From PALSA-1335 sp965231025 (GTDB lineage Bacteria > Patescibacteriota > Gracilibacteria > UBA1369), in NCBI GenBank assembly GCA_965231025.1, contig OZ246407.1, forward strand, positions 186,001 through 250,000: a stretch of DNA of 64,000 nucleotides. The letters run 5' to 3'. The notes beneath the pieces are model-generated. The model was not told the DNA's origin. It did not search any database and worked only from the letters and a program-made list of their open reading frames with translations. How positions within the stretch are numbered: the first letter of the stretch is position 1; each line of letters starts with the position of its first letter. Below are positions 33,883 to 40,988 of the stretch, in pieces. The position numbers and the translations under genes are program-made.

Positions 33883-34296
33883 ATGGTCAAGCGTCCCACT
33901 CAGCAGAATCCTTTCGTCCAAGCCGAGCTTATGGCAGCCGAGGCTCTTGGCCTCAGGCTCACCGAAGCGTACGTGCAGCTCGTCCGCTCCAAACTTCGCG
34001 AGAAGGCTCATCGCGTCGAGGGCAGCGTCCAGTACTATGCGCTCTTCGCGGACTCCGAATGGACTCCCGAGGAACTCGACGACCGGCTCTTCGGCGCCGT
34101 TCGACTGATGTACGAGTACACCGGCCCCTCCGGCAACGGCAACGTGCCGAATCTCGAGAACCGGATTGCCGCGCTCAAGGAGCTCGTGCTCCGGCTCGTG
34201 GATGAGAAGGGCTCCCCGGAGCTCCCGATCGTCAACAAGATCAACAACGACGAGATTCCCCGGCCCAGCGCGCGGTTCAGTCTGCGCACGGGGTGA
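33883..34296 (+). CDS. Orphan GC-rich small protein 1 of the island
   Basis: 137 residues, family not recognised: soluble, predicted mostly helical, starting MVKRPTQQNPFVQAELMAAE. The centre reads YYALFADSEWTPEELDDRLF and LENRIAALKELVLRLVDEKG, the latter a short amphipathic helix. Codon use is unlike the rest of the window: GAG over GAA, AAG over AAA, and C or G in most third positions. AAAGG lies ten bases before the ATG. I chose this frame over the overlapping frame from 33744 because only this one has a leader, a ribosome site and a natural amino-acid composition. It ends in TGA. Probably horizontally acquired. Confidence 0.65.
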   Translation: MVKRPTQQNPFVQAELMAAEALGLRLTEAYVQLVRSKLREKAHRVEGSVQYYALFADSEWTPEELDDRLFGAVRLMYEYTGPSGNGNVPNLENRIAALKELVLRLVDEKGSPELPIVNKINNDEIPRPSARFSLRTG

Positions 34297-34746
34297 TGAG
34301 ACTTCGGCACTTGCAGCGCTACACTTGCTTAGGGTTTCCCCTTACACAGGACCACCGCGTGTCCATTCGGGCGCAGCATTTTGCGGCGCACCGTCCCCCA
34401 GCTTGTTACGGACTTGTGGGCGCGCGGTTCAGATACTCTTTCCCGAGTTGTCATGAATCGCCGCCCACAGCAGTTAAACTTCCTGTCCACGCCAACCCCA
34501 CAACACAGCATTTCCACCGCTTACATTGATTATGACCAACTTCAACGACATAAAGCGCACTATGCAAAAATCCCCGGCCACCATCTGGGTGCTTTGCCGT
34601 GTGGTAATTACGCTTTGCCGCGTCGGACTCCGCCGCGCGCCGCTGAGGTTCTAGAAATGTTTGCTTAAAGGCACATTCAGTAACCTCATCGGACAGAAGA
34701 GGCCTGTTGACGCTGTATATCGTTCTTTGACAACTTATTCGTCTCA
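34297..34746 (+). other. Island interval with two competing small ORFs, no clear gene
   Basis: Two overlapping frames are possible: 34453-34668 (71 residues, MNRRPQQLNFLSTPTPQHSI...) and 34532-34654 (40 residues, MTNFNDIKRTMQKSPATIWV..., with a hydrophobic ATIWVLCRVVITLC stretch). Neither has a Shine-Dalgarno, and I cannot decide between them. TGAGGTT (34644-34650) and AACCTCA (34682-34688) form an inverted repeat. TTGACG and TTGACA hexamers near 34707 and 34727 lack good -10 partners. Confidence 0.35.
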
Positions 34747-34798
34747 AACCACACCCTGACAGGGCGACTCCCGTTCGCCGCTCCGTCCGGGTGTGGTT
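34747..34798 (+). promoter_or_regulatory. Nested-hairpin leader element, copy 2
   Basis: AACCACACCC (34747-34756) pairs perfectly with GGGTGTGGTT (34789-34798). Inside, GGCGA (34763-34767) pairs with TCGCC (34775-34779). The outer arms share CACACCC/GGGTGTG and the following GTTG with copy 1, while the inner stems differ in sequence but not in position. Confidence 0.6.
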
Positions 34799-34812
34799 GT
34801 GACCGCATCCTG

Positions 34813-34842
34813 TAGGGCAATTTCGCCCTATTCACTCAGGAG
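34813..34842 (+). promoter_or_regulatory. Small hairpin and Shine-Dalgarno of island gene 2
   Basis: TAGGGC (34813-34818) pairs with GCCCTA (34825-34830), and AGGAG (34838-34842) lies eight bases before the ATG at 34851. A textbook Shine-Dalgarno is exceptional in this window and decides the start. The hairpin sits where it could modulate access to it. Confidence 0.6.
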
Positions 34843-34850
34843 AAAAGATC

Positions 34851-35288
34851 ATGAAGCATATTTTCCCGGCCCCGGCAGTTTCCCTCAGGTGGCAGAATGC
34901 CGCGAGCACCACGGCGTACAAGGGCGATTTGCCCGCGCTCCGCACCTTCGTTCAGTCGGAGGCCAAGAGTGTGGGTTCCCGCCTCGTCGTCATCAAGTCC
35001 CGCGCCGGCCTTCTGCAGGACCCGCACACGGCACTCTGCGCCGCGGTGTGGCTTCTTCTGGCCTACCACCAGACGAGCGTCCGGTACCGCCTGCTCGAGA
35101 AGCAGCGGGTGGAGCTCTACAAGGTCCTCCGCGGCCTGGCGGAAGAGGTGGGCACCTCCGACGCGCAGTACCTCGTTACCCGCCTCTCCGAGGGCGTCCC
35201 CGAGAGCCGTCGACACATCATGCTGGGCTCCATCCGCCCTCCCAAGCCCAGCCCTACCGCAACGACCCCCGCCGCCCCGACGACCTGA
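34851..35288 (+). CDS. Orphan GC-rich small protein 2 of the island
   Basis: 145 residues, family not recognised. It starts MKHIFPAPAVSLRWQNAAST. The middle is helical (LCAAVWLLLAYHQTSVRYRL, then LLEKQRVELYKVLRGLAEEV), and the tail is Pro/Thr/Ala-rich (PPKPSPTATTPAAPTT). The hydrophobic AAVWLLLAY is too short for a confident membrane helix. Codon use matches island gene 1 and differs from flanking genes. AGGAG eight bases upstream fixes the start; overlapping longer frames from 34793 and 34897 lack this. The gene ends in TGA. Its leader is structurally the same as that of island gene 1, though the two proteins show no obvious similarity. Confidence 0.65.
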   Translation: MKHIFPAPAVSLRWQNAASTTAYKGDLPALRTFVQSEAKSVGSRLVVIKSRAGLLQDPHTALCAAVWLLLAYHQTSVRYRLLEKQRVELYKVLRGLAEEVGTSDAQYLVTRLSEGVPESRRHIMLGSIRPPKPSPTATTPAAPTT

Positions 35289-35652
35289 CGGCGGAACCCC
35301 TTCCTTAGCTTATTGCCCTTTTTTCGCCTCGCGCCCGCATGCCCCGCATTCGAGCCGGGGCCTCCTTGATTGGAACGGTGTGCGTCACAACCACAGCTGC
35401 CGAACGGCGTGCAGCGGCGCTACGATCTCAGGATGGTATGCGCTACCTCCTCCCGATATGACAGTAACGGTTGCAACGGAACACGCCATCAGGCCCTCAT
35501 TCTGCGTTCAAGCGGAGGAGGGCCTGGTTCCATATGCCTCGCAATTTGTACAGCAAAAAGACATCAAAAATGTGAGTCACTCTGAAAACGATTCTCACAA
35601 GGAAACCTGAGACAGTTTTGCCTTTTACAACTGAACCCCTCGAACGGTGAAA
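35289..35652. other. Island right flank with an inverted repeat, no gene seen
   Basis: CAGGCCCTC (35490-35498) and GAGGGCCTG (35518-35526) form a perfect 9-bp inverted repeat with a 19-base loop. No T-run follows. Composition falls back to that of the rest of the window after about 35540, marking the probable right edge of the GC-rich island. The thrS stop lies at 35653. Confidence 0.45.
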
Positions 35653-37455
35653 CTATAGGCTCCGCTCCTTGATCTCCTCAAACAGCCCGACGGCAAACTC
35701 ATCGGGACTCATCGAGGTTTGTTCTTTGGTCTTGCGGTTGCGCACGCTCACTTTATTTTCGGCAACCTCTTTTTCGCCTACGATGAGCATGTATGGGGTT
35801 TTGAGCATTTCAGCCGCGCGGATTTTTTTACCGAGACTTTCATTGCTGTCGTCAACCTTCACGCGGACGCCTTTATTGAACAATTCCGTCGCTACTTCCT
35901 GGGCGTATTCGTTGAATTTGTCGCTGACCGGAAGCACCTTTACCTGCACCGGAGCCATCCAGGTTGGGAAGTTTCCCCCGAAATGTTCAATCAGGAAGCC
36001 GATAAATCTTTCATGGGTCCCGAGCGGCGCACGGTGTATGCACAACGGAGTTTTATCTTTTCCGTCGGCATCGGCATACGTTAACTGGAATCTTTTTGGA
36101 ACCGCAAAATCAATCTGGTTCGTTGCCAGGGTAAATTCGCGGCCGATCGCACTCCAGACCTGGACATCGATTTTAGGTCCGTAGAAAGCGGCTTCGTCCG
36201 CAACCTCAACGGTCGGCACGCCGGCCTTTTTCATGGCGCTGCGGACCATCTCTTCGGTTTTTATCCACAATTCCGGTTCATCGACATACTTTTTGCCTAG
36301 TCCGTCCGGCGAATGGAGACTTAGTCGCATAACGTATTTTTCAATGCCGAAAAGTTTAAAATATTTCAGGTACATTTCCACTACGGCAATAAACTCCTGC
36401 TCAAACTGTTCCTCGGTGCAATAAATATGGGCATCGTTCATCTGCAGACTGCGCACGCGCATCAGACCGAACAGCGCCCCGGAATCCTCATAACGGTAGC
36501 AGGTGCCGTATTCCGCATAGCGCAAAGGTAAATCGCGGTAGCTCTTGGGGTTGGCCGCATAACAAATGTGATGATGAGGGCAGTTCATCGGTTTGAGATA
36601 GTACTCCTCGCCGTCGATCATCATCGGGGCATACATGGAGTCTTTATAATACGGAAGATGCCCGGAAGTATGATACAGAACCCCCTTGGTAATATTCGGC
36701 GTCCGGACGCGGACATACCCCGCATGGAATTCCGTTTCTTTGGCCAGCCGTTCCAGTTCCTCAACGATCACCGTTCCGTTCGGAAGCCACAATGGAAGAC
36801 CCGGCCCAACATTCTCATGGAAAGTGAAAAGTTCAAGGTCCTGCCCGATCTTGCGGTGATCCCGCTTTTTGGCTTCCTCAAGCATGGTCAGGTAAGCCGC
36901 CAGTTCCTCTTTTTTTGCAAAGCACACTCCGTAAATACGCTGGAGCATCGGACGTTTTTCATCCCCGCGCCAGTACGCTCCGGCAATTTTCGTCAATTTA
37001 AATACGCCGGTCTTGCCGGTATTTTCACTGTGTCCGCCGCGGCAAAGATCAACAAATTTCAACTCTCCGCTCGGCAGTCTGTTTTCATAGAAAGTGACAA
37101 CCGTTTCGCCTTCCTCCTTTAAGTCGGCGGCAATCTCCATCTTGAAAACCTGTCCGCTCTTTTTATACATCTCGATTGCCGCATCCACAGGCTCTTCACG
37201 GCCCACGAAAGTCTGGCGCTGCTTGGCGATGTGCTCCATTTTTTTCTGAAGAATATCCAGATCCTCCGGAATCAAAGTCCGCGGAAGTTCAAAATCGTAA
37301 TAAAAACCGTTTTCAATCGTAGGACCTATGCCAAGCTTTGCATCCGGAAACATTTCCAGGACCGCCTGAGCCAGCATGTGCGCGCACGAGTGGCGCATGC
37401 CATGAAGCTCTTCGTCCTCATTTTTCACGACTTCAACACGTTCTTTCTTAGCCAT
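35653..37455 (-). CDS. thrS: Threonyl-tRNA synthetase lacking the TGS domain
   Basis: 600 residues. It charges tRNA-Thr and edits Ser-tRNA-Thr. The protein begins directly at the editing domain (MRHSCAHMLAQAV at about 20-32, and VDLCRGGHSENT with the second metal-type Cys/His pair). The usual 60-residue N-terminal TGS domain is absent. The class II core follows: motif 2 region with RYAEYGTCYRYEDSGALFGL, zinc ligands Cys in MNCPHHH and His in CIHRAPLGTHERF (motif 3). The C-terminal anticodon-binding domain is complete (APVQVKVLPVSDKFNEYAQE). No Shine-Dalgarno. Divergent from the next gene across 217 bases. Confidence 0.97.
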   Translation of the reverse strand: MAKKERVEVVKNEDEELHGMRHSCAHMLAQAVLEMFPDAKLGIGPTIENGFYYDFELPRTLIPEDLDILQKKMEHIAKQRQTFVGREEPVDAAIEMYKKSGQVFKMEIAADLKEEGETVVTFYENRLPSGELKFVDLCRGGHSENTGKTGVFKLTKIAGAYWRGDEKRPMLQRIYGVCFAKKEELAAYLTMLEEAKKRDHRKIGQDLELFTFHENVGPGLPLWLPNGTVIVEELERLAKETEFHAGYVRVRTPNITKGVLYHTSGHLPYYKDSMYAPMMIDGEEYYLKPMNCPHHHICYAANPKSYRDLPLRYAEYGTCYRYEDSGALFGLMRVRSLQMNDAHIYCTEEQFEQEFIAVVEMYLKYFKLFGIEKYVMRLSLHSPDGLGKKYVDEPELWIKTEEMVRSAMKKAGVPTVEVADEAAFYGPKIDVQVWSAIGREFTLATNQIDFAVPKRFQLTYADADGKDKTPLCIHRAPLGTHERFIGFLIEHFGGNFPTWMAPVQVKVLPVSDKFNEYAQEVATELFNKGVRVKVDDSNESLGKKIRAAEMLKTPYMLIVGEKEVAENKVSVRNRKTKEQTSMSPDEFAVGLFEEIKERSL

Positions 37456-37672
37456 AGTGGGAGGAAAATAACAGAATGCAGCACAGAGATCTTAGCCGAA
37501 AACGGCCCGGTACGTCAAAAGAAAGCTGCGAAACGGCAAAATCCCCGTGCACCCCGTGCGGCCCGCGCGCCCCCTTTTCCAGCTCACCACATCGACCGCC
37601 CGATGTCACGGCCAACATTCTTGTCACACCCCCAAAAACGCACTATTGTGAGCGCGATTTTGAACGAAAGTT

Positions 37673-38461
37673 ATGGGCAACGAACCTCGCTATCCTGGTG
37701 TGGACGGTGAAAAATCCCTCGAAGAGATAAACAAAGTCCCTCAGGATCTGCGCATTCTTCGGCAACTTGGTGATCATGCCGCCACGCAACTTGTCGTTCA
37801 CAACCCATTTTTTCAGAAATTCAGCCAGGGGGAACTCGGCCCTGAAGAACGCCAAACACTTCAGGAACAGTTGGAATATGCCATGAGCCACATCAGAAAA
37901 ATGGCCATGGTGGGCATTGAGGAGGCAAGGAAGGGAAATGACATAGACACCTCGGTCGTCCTTCAGCAGATAACCTATTATCTTCTCCGTGACGTCCCCA
38001 AAAGAGGGACGGCAAACATACATCCCGCCACACAATCGTTCCTCCAGTCCATCGACGATCTGGCGGAGAGCAGGGATTATATTCTGATTGCAGCGGCCGT
38101 CTACGCGCTGGTGCGCATGGCTCCATTCGAACGCCTCCTGACTGGTCCTTCAAACAATCCCGCCGCCGTCCGCGGCGGCGTAAGAAAGGAATTACGGTCA
38201 AATGCTTCTATCGACGCCGCGGATGAGTTAAAAACGCTGATGGGCACCGGCGAATACCTCGAAGAACATCTCACGGATCATTTGGAGGCAGCCATAAAAA
38301 TGTACGTCACGGCCCGGCACACCTTCCAGGAAGGAATATTGAAAGGAATCGACATCATCAGTGAAGCAAAACGAAAGTTTTACATGAATCTCCCGTCCGA
38401 TACTTCCCGGCATGATGAAACGGACGGACAACCCTTCAATCTCTCAGCGGTCCAGTCATGA
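37673..38461 (+). CDS. Helical protein of unknown function coupled to recF
   Basis: 262 residues, predicted soluble and mostly helical, family not recognised. Recognisable stretches are LEEINKVPQDLRILRQLGDH and a weakly hydrophobic RDYILIAAAVYALVRMAPFE. There is no signal peptide or catalytic motif. Its TGA overlaps the recF start by four bases (ATGA), so translation is coupled and a role in DNA repair or replication is possible but not shown. The ATG at 37673 has no Shine-Dalgarno; an in-frame earlier start is not evident. Confidence 0.65.
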   Translation: MGNEPRYPGVDGEKSLEEINKVPQDLRILRQLGDHAATQLVVHNPFFQKFSQGELGPEERQTLQEQLEYAMSHIRKMAMVGIEEARKGNDIDTSVVLQQITYYLLRDVPKRGTANIHPATQSFLQSIDDLAESRDYILIAAAVYALVRMAPFERLLTGPSNNPAAVRGGVRKELRSNASIDAADELKTLMGTGEYLEEHLTDHLEAAIKMYVTARHTFQEGILKGIDIISEAKRKFYMNLPSDTSRHDETDGQPFNLSAVQS

Positions 38462-39687
38462 AACTGACCAAACTCATTCTCGAACAGTTCCGGAACTACC
38501 GCCACCTTGAACTGGATTTCGATCCGGCGGAGCCCATGACCTATATTGTGGGCCCAAACGCGCAGGGAAAAACGAACATCCTTGAGTCGATTTACCTTCT
38601 GGCGCTCACGAAATCTTTCCGCACCGCCAGGCAGCAGGACATGATCGGATGGGAGCACGAATATGCACGCGTACAGGGAATTTTTGAAATGGAGGACGCC
38701 ACAACGCACGAGCAACAGCATGATGTGAAAACCGTCGAACTCGAAGCCTTTCTGGGAAAACCCCCGCATCCTCAAAAATCTTTCAAAAAAAACGGGGTCA
38801 AAACCGGCGCGGCGAACTTTATCGGCAACTGCCAGGTCGTTTTCTTCCACCCCGAAGATCTCAACATGCTTTACCTGGGGCCTGATTTGCGTCGTTCGTA
38901 CCTCAACGTGATGAACGTGCAGGTGAACCGTAAATATTTCAGCGCGCTCCGTTCCTACCACAAGGTGCTCAAGCAGCGAAACGCGCTGCTGCACGCCATC
39001 CGCGAAAACCGCGCATCGCAGTCCGAACTGGACGTCTGGGATGAACAGCTCGTTGAACACGGCAGCTATCTGATGGCCGAACGGTCAAAAACCCTCAAAT
39101 ACTTTCAAACCCGGCTCACCTTTACCTACCGGAAGATTTCACAGGGGGACGAAATCGTAAAACTCAATTACAGTCACACCCTGCGCTCGCTGAACGACCG
39201 GATGAACGACCCGGGCGCTGACCCCCCAGACACACAAGAAACCTGGCGCACCTATTTTTCCCGGGATCTTGCCGCGGCTCGGCCGCGCGATCTCCAGGCC
39301 CTGGTCACGACCGTGGGGCCTCACCGTGACGATATTGGCTTCAGCTTCAACGGCCTGCAGCTCGCGGCCCACGCATCACGCGGGGAGTACCGTTCACTGC
39401 TGCTCGCGCTGAAACTCATCGAACTCAATTTTTTCGAGGATCACACCGGTCAGAATCCCATCCTCCTGCTGGACGACGTCTTTTCCGAACTTGATCCCCA
39501 GCGGCAAAATTTGCTGCTGCAGGCCATAGAAGGCCATCAGACGATCATAACTACGACCCACATGGATAAAGAGCAATCCATACGCGCCCACCGCAATATT
39601 AAACAGAGGGAAGCCATTTCTTCCTCACCTCTGCCGGGGAAATTTCTGGAGGTAAACAATGGAAAAATCACTGAAAACATGGTATAA
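38458..39687 (+). CDS. recF: DNA replication/repair protein RecF
   Basis: 409 residues, longer than the usual 360-380. RecF is an SMC-like ATPase that helps load RecA at gaps. It starts MKLTKLILEQFRNYRHLELD, typical of the family. The Walker A GPNAQGKTN lies near 32-40, and Walker B is PILLLDDVFSELDPQRQNLL. The signature loop reads ASRGEYRSLLLALKL, with Glu where most family members have Gln. The C-terminal extension of about 30 residues is polar. It is coupled to the upstream helical protein and followed after 40 bases by a PrsW-type gene, an A-rich leader and no Shine-Dalgarno. Confidence 0.95.
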   Translation: MKLTKLILEQFRNYRHLELDFDPAEPMTYIVGPNAQGKTNILESIYLLALTKSFRTARQQDMIGWEHEYARVQGIFEMEDATTHEQQHDVKTVELEAFLGKPPHPQKSFKKNGVKTGAANFIGNCQVVFFHPEDLNMLYLGPDLRRSYLNVMNVQVNRKYFSALRSYHKVLKQRNALLHAIRENRASQSELDVWDEQLVEHGSYLMAERSKTLKYFQTRLTFTYRKISQGDEIVKLNYSHTLRSLNDRMNDPGADPPDTQETWRTYFSRDLAAARPRDLQALVTTVGPHRDDIGFSFNGLQLAAHASRGEYRSLLLALKLIELNFFEDHTGQNPILLLDDVFSELDPQRQNLLLQAIEGHQTIITTTHMDKEQSIRAHRNIKQREAISSSPLPGKFLEVNNGKITENMV

Positions 39688-39727
39688 TAAACTAATGTTG
39701 CGAGCTTAAAAGACAAAAACAAAAACC

Positions 39728-40576
39728 ATGCCAGAAAACATCCTGAAAGCAGCCCTAGCCTTTGTGCTTTCCATCGTGCCCGCGGCCGTATGGGGCTACA
39801 TCTTCTACAAAAAACAGGTCGGACAAAAAAGCATGTCCATCCGCACGTTCGTCGGAGGGGCGGTCTTTGTGGCGCCGCTTCTGGCCTACAAATTCCTCTG
39901 GCAATACTTTCCATGGCTCAATGCGTTTGCCTATACCCACCAGCTCAAGGACGACTTCATCGGTTTCGCCAACGTCGCGGCCATTCCACTGGAAGTGCTT
40001 TTGACGTTTCTCATCGTGGGAGTCATTGAAGAGGTCACCAAGTTTATGGCCGTCCGCATGACGGGCGCGGAAAAAATCAAATCCATCGACGATGCCATCG
40101 AAATGTTTATCACGGCGGCCCTCGGCTTTGCCTTCGTGGAAAACATGATCTACTTCTACAACATCATGTCCCAGCGCGGGCCGGAAAACATTCTCTATCC
40201 TTTTGTCTTCAGATCGCTCTTTTCCAGTTTCGCCCACATCATGTTCTCGGGCATCTTCGGTTACTACTACGGCCTGGCCCATTTTGCCGGTGATGTGTTA
40301 AAGGACGAGCACAACAGGAACCGCTGGAGACTTTTCCGGAAAATCTCCAAACTCCTTCCGTTCAAAAACGAGGAAGAGTTCAAAGGTGAAAAAATCGCAC
40401 AGGGCCTGGTGTTGGCCATCGGGTTGCACGCGTTGTTTAACATCTTCCTGGAAATGAACTGGACCTTCCTGCTGGTTCCATATCTCACAGGTGGATTCAT
40501 CTGGCTGAACTACCTTCTGGAGAAAAAGGAAGACCACAAAACGTACGGCCGCGTCCTGGAACGGGTCGAAGAATAA
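39728..40576 (+). CDS. PrsW-family intramembrane metalloprotease
   Basis: 282 residues, at least seven membrane helices. The PrsW (M82) motifs are present: EExxK in GVIEEVTKFMAVR (E101, E102), FVENMIYFY near 137, SFAHIMFSGIFGYYYG with H170, and a second histidine in AIGLHALFNIF. PrsW proteases cleave membrane-anchored anti-sigma factors or similar substrates. No sigma or anti-sigma gene is nearby, so the substrate is unknown. The leader AAAGACAAAAACAAAAACC illustrates the A-rich starts of this genome. A structured non-coding region follows. Confidence 0.9.
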   Translation: MPENILKAALAFVLSIVPAAVWGYIFYKKQVGQKSMSIRTFVGGAVFVAPLLAYKFLWQYFPWLNAFAYTHQLKDDFIGFANVAAIPLEVLLTFLIVGVIEEVTKFMAVRMTGAEKIKSIDDAIEMFITAALGFAFVENMIYFYNIMSQRGPENILYPFVFRSLFSSFAHIMFSGIFGYYYGLAHFAGDVLKDEHNRNRWRLFRKISKLLPFKNEEEFKGEKIAQGLVLAIGLHALFNIFLEMNWTFLLVPYLTGGFIWLNYLLEKKEDHKTYGRVLERVEE

Positions 40577-40591
40577 TGCGAAACCAAAGCC

Positions 40592-40645
40592 ACGGTCCGG
40601 GGGGGCTGGCGCATGTGCATGTGGCTTTTGCCACTGCCGGACCGT
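40592..40645. repeat. Inverted repeat with inner hairpin after prsW-like gene
   Basis: ACGGTCCGG (40592-40600) pairs perfectly with CCGGACCGT (40637-40645). Within the loop GTGGC (40621-40625) pairs with GCCAC (40630-40634) around TTTT. AAAAAAAG follows, not a T-run, so it is not a plus-strand terminator of the standard type. Confidence 0.5.
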
Positions 40646-40655
40646 AAAAAAAGTG

Positions 40656-40683
40656 TTGCAAAAAATATTTCGTTTGGTACATT
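40656..40683 (+). promoter_or_regulatory. Candidate promoter of a ~50-nt RNA
   Basis: TTGCAA (40656-40661) and TACATT (40678-40683) have a 16-base spacer. The predicted start falls on the first base of the hairpin at 40690. Confidence 0.45.
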
Positions 40684-40689
40684 AGCGAC

Positions 40690-40738
40690 GGCGGGATTAG
40701 GCCCTTTTCTATTGCGGCCATTTCATCCCGCCATTTTT
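40690..40738 (+). ncRNA. Possible ~50-nt RNA that is itself a terminator hairpin
   Basis: GGCGGGAT (40690-40697) pairs perfectly with ATCCCGCC (40725-40732), followed by ATTTTTG. GGCC occurs twice in the loop (palindromic, so self-pairing). A promoter-like pair lies immediately upstream, so the unit could be a very short transcript. A simpler reading is the terminator of the recF-prsW transcript. Confidence 0.4.
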
Positions 40739-40804
40739 GTGCCCAAAGTTTTGAGATAGCGCTCACCGCCGGAAATATAGGCATCCGCCGGGCCATAAAA
40801 TCTA

Positions 40805-40834
40805 AAATTCTAAAATTTTAGAATTTATTTTTTT
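40805..40834. terminator. 22-bp perfect AT palindrome followed by T-run
   Basis: The 22 bases at 40805-40826 are a perfect palindrome centred on AAAATTTT, followed by ATTTTTTTT. It could be a weak intrinsic terminator on the plus strand or a protein-binding site upstream of uvrA. The stem has few GC pairs, so termination would rely on the T-run. Confidence 0.4.
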
Positions 40835-40952
40835 TACCGACCGACGTGATACAAGTACCGGCCTGGTCCGGTCATCACTTACTCCCGTCCGCACCCTTGC
40901 TAATCCGCATAAAGTATGCTAGCGTGGTTCTCTAGGATAGATTAGGGAATCT

Positions 40953-40980
40953 GTAATTAGTAATTTGTAATTAGTAATTA
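40953..40980. repeat. Tandem 14-bp direct repeat before uvrA
   Basis: GTAATTAGTAATTT (40953-40966) is followed at once by GTAATTAGTAATTA (40967-40980), 13 of 14 identical. It ends eight bases before the uvrA ATG and replaces any ribosome-binding site. No clear SOS box is seen. Confidence 0.65.
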
Positions 40981-40988
40981 TTTTGAAC

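Noticed and set aside
33744..34205. 153-codon frame overlapping island gene 1
   Set aside because: It runs through the structured leader, is Arg/Ser/Pro-rich and lacks a ribosome site, while the 33883 frame has a plausible start and composition.
33756..34798. Integron attC sites as an explanation of the repeated hairpins
   Set aside because: The right arms contain GTTGG, and CCTAAC is near copy 1, but the R'/R'' core (GTTRRRY and RYYYAAC) is not met at the element ends, and no integrase is in view.
34793..35610. Longer frames (34793-35308, 34897-35610) overlapping island gene 2
   Set aside because: Arg/Pro/Ser-rich translations typical of off-frame GC-rich DNA. The 34851 frame has AGGAG at the right distance.
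36250..36275. Perfect DnaA-box-like TTATCCACA
   Set aside because: Single copy inside thrS and explained by the codons there. No cluster, AT-rich unwinding element or dnaA/dnaN gene nearby, despite recF downstream.
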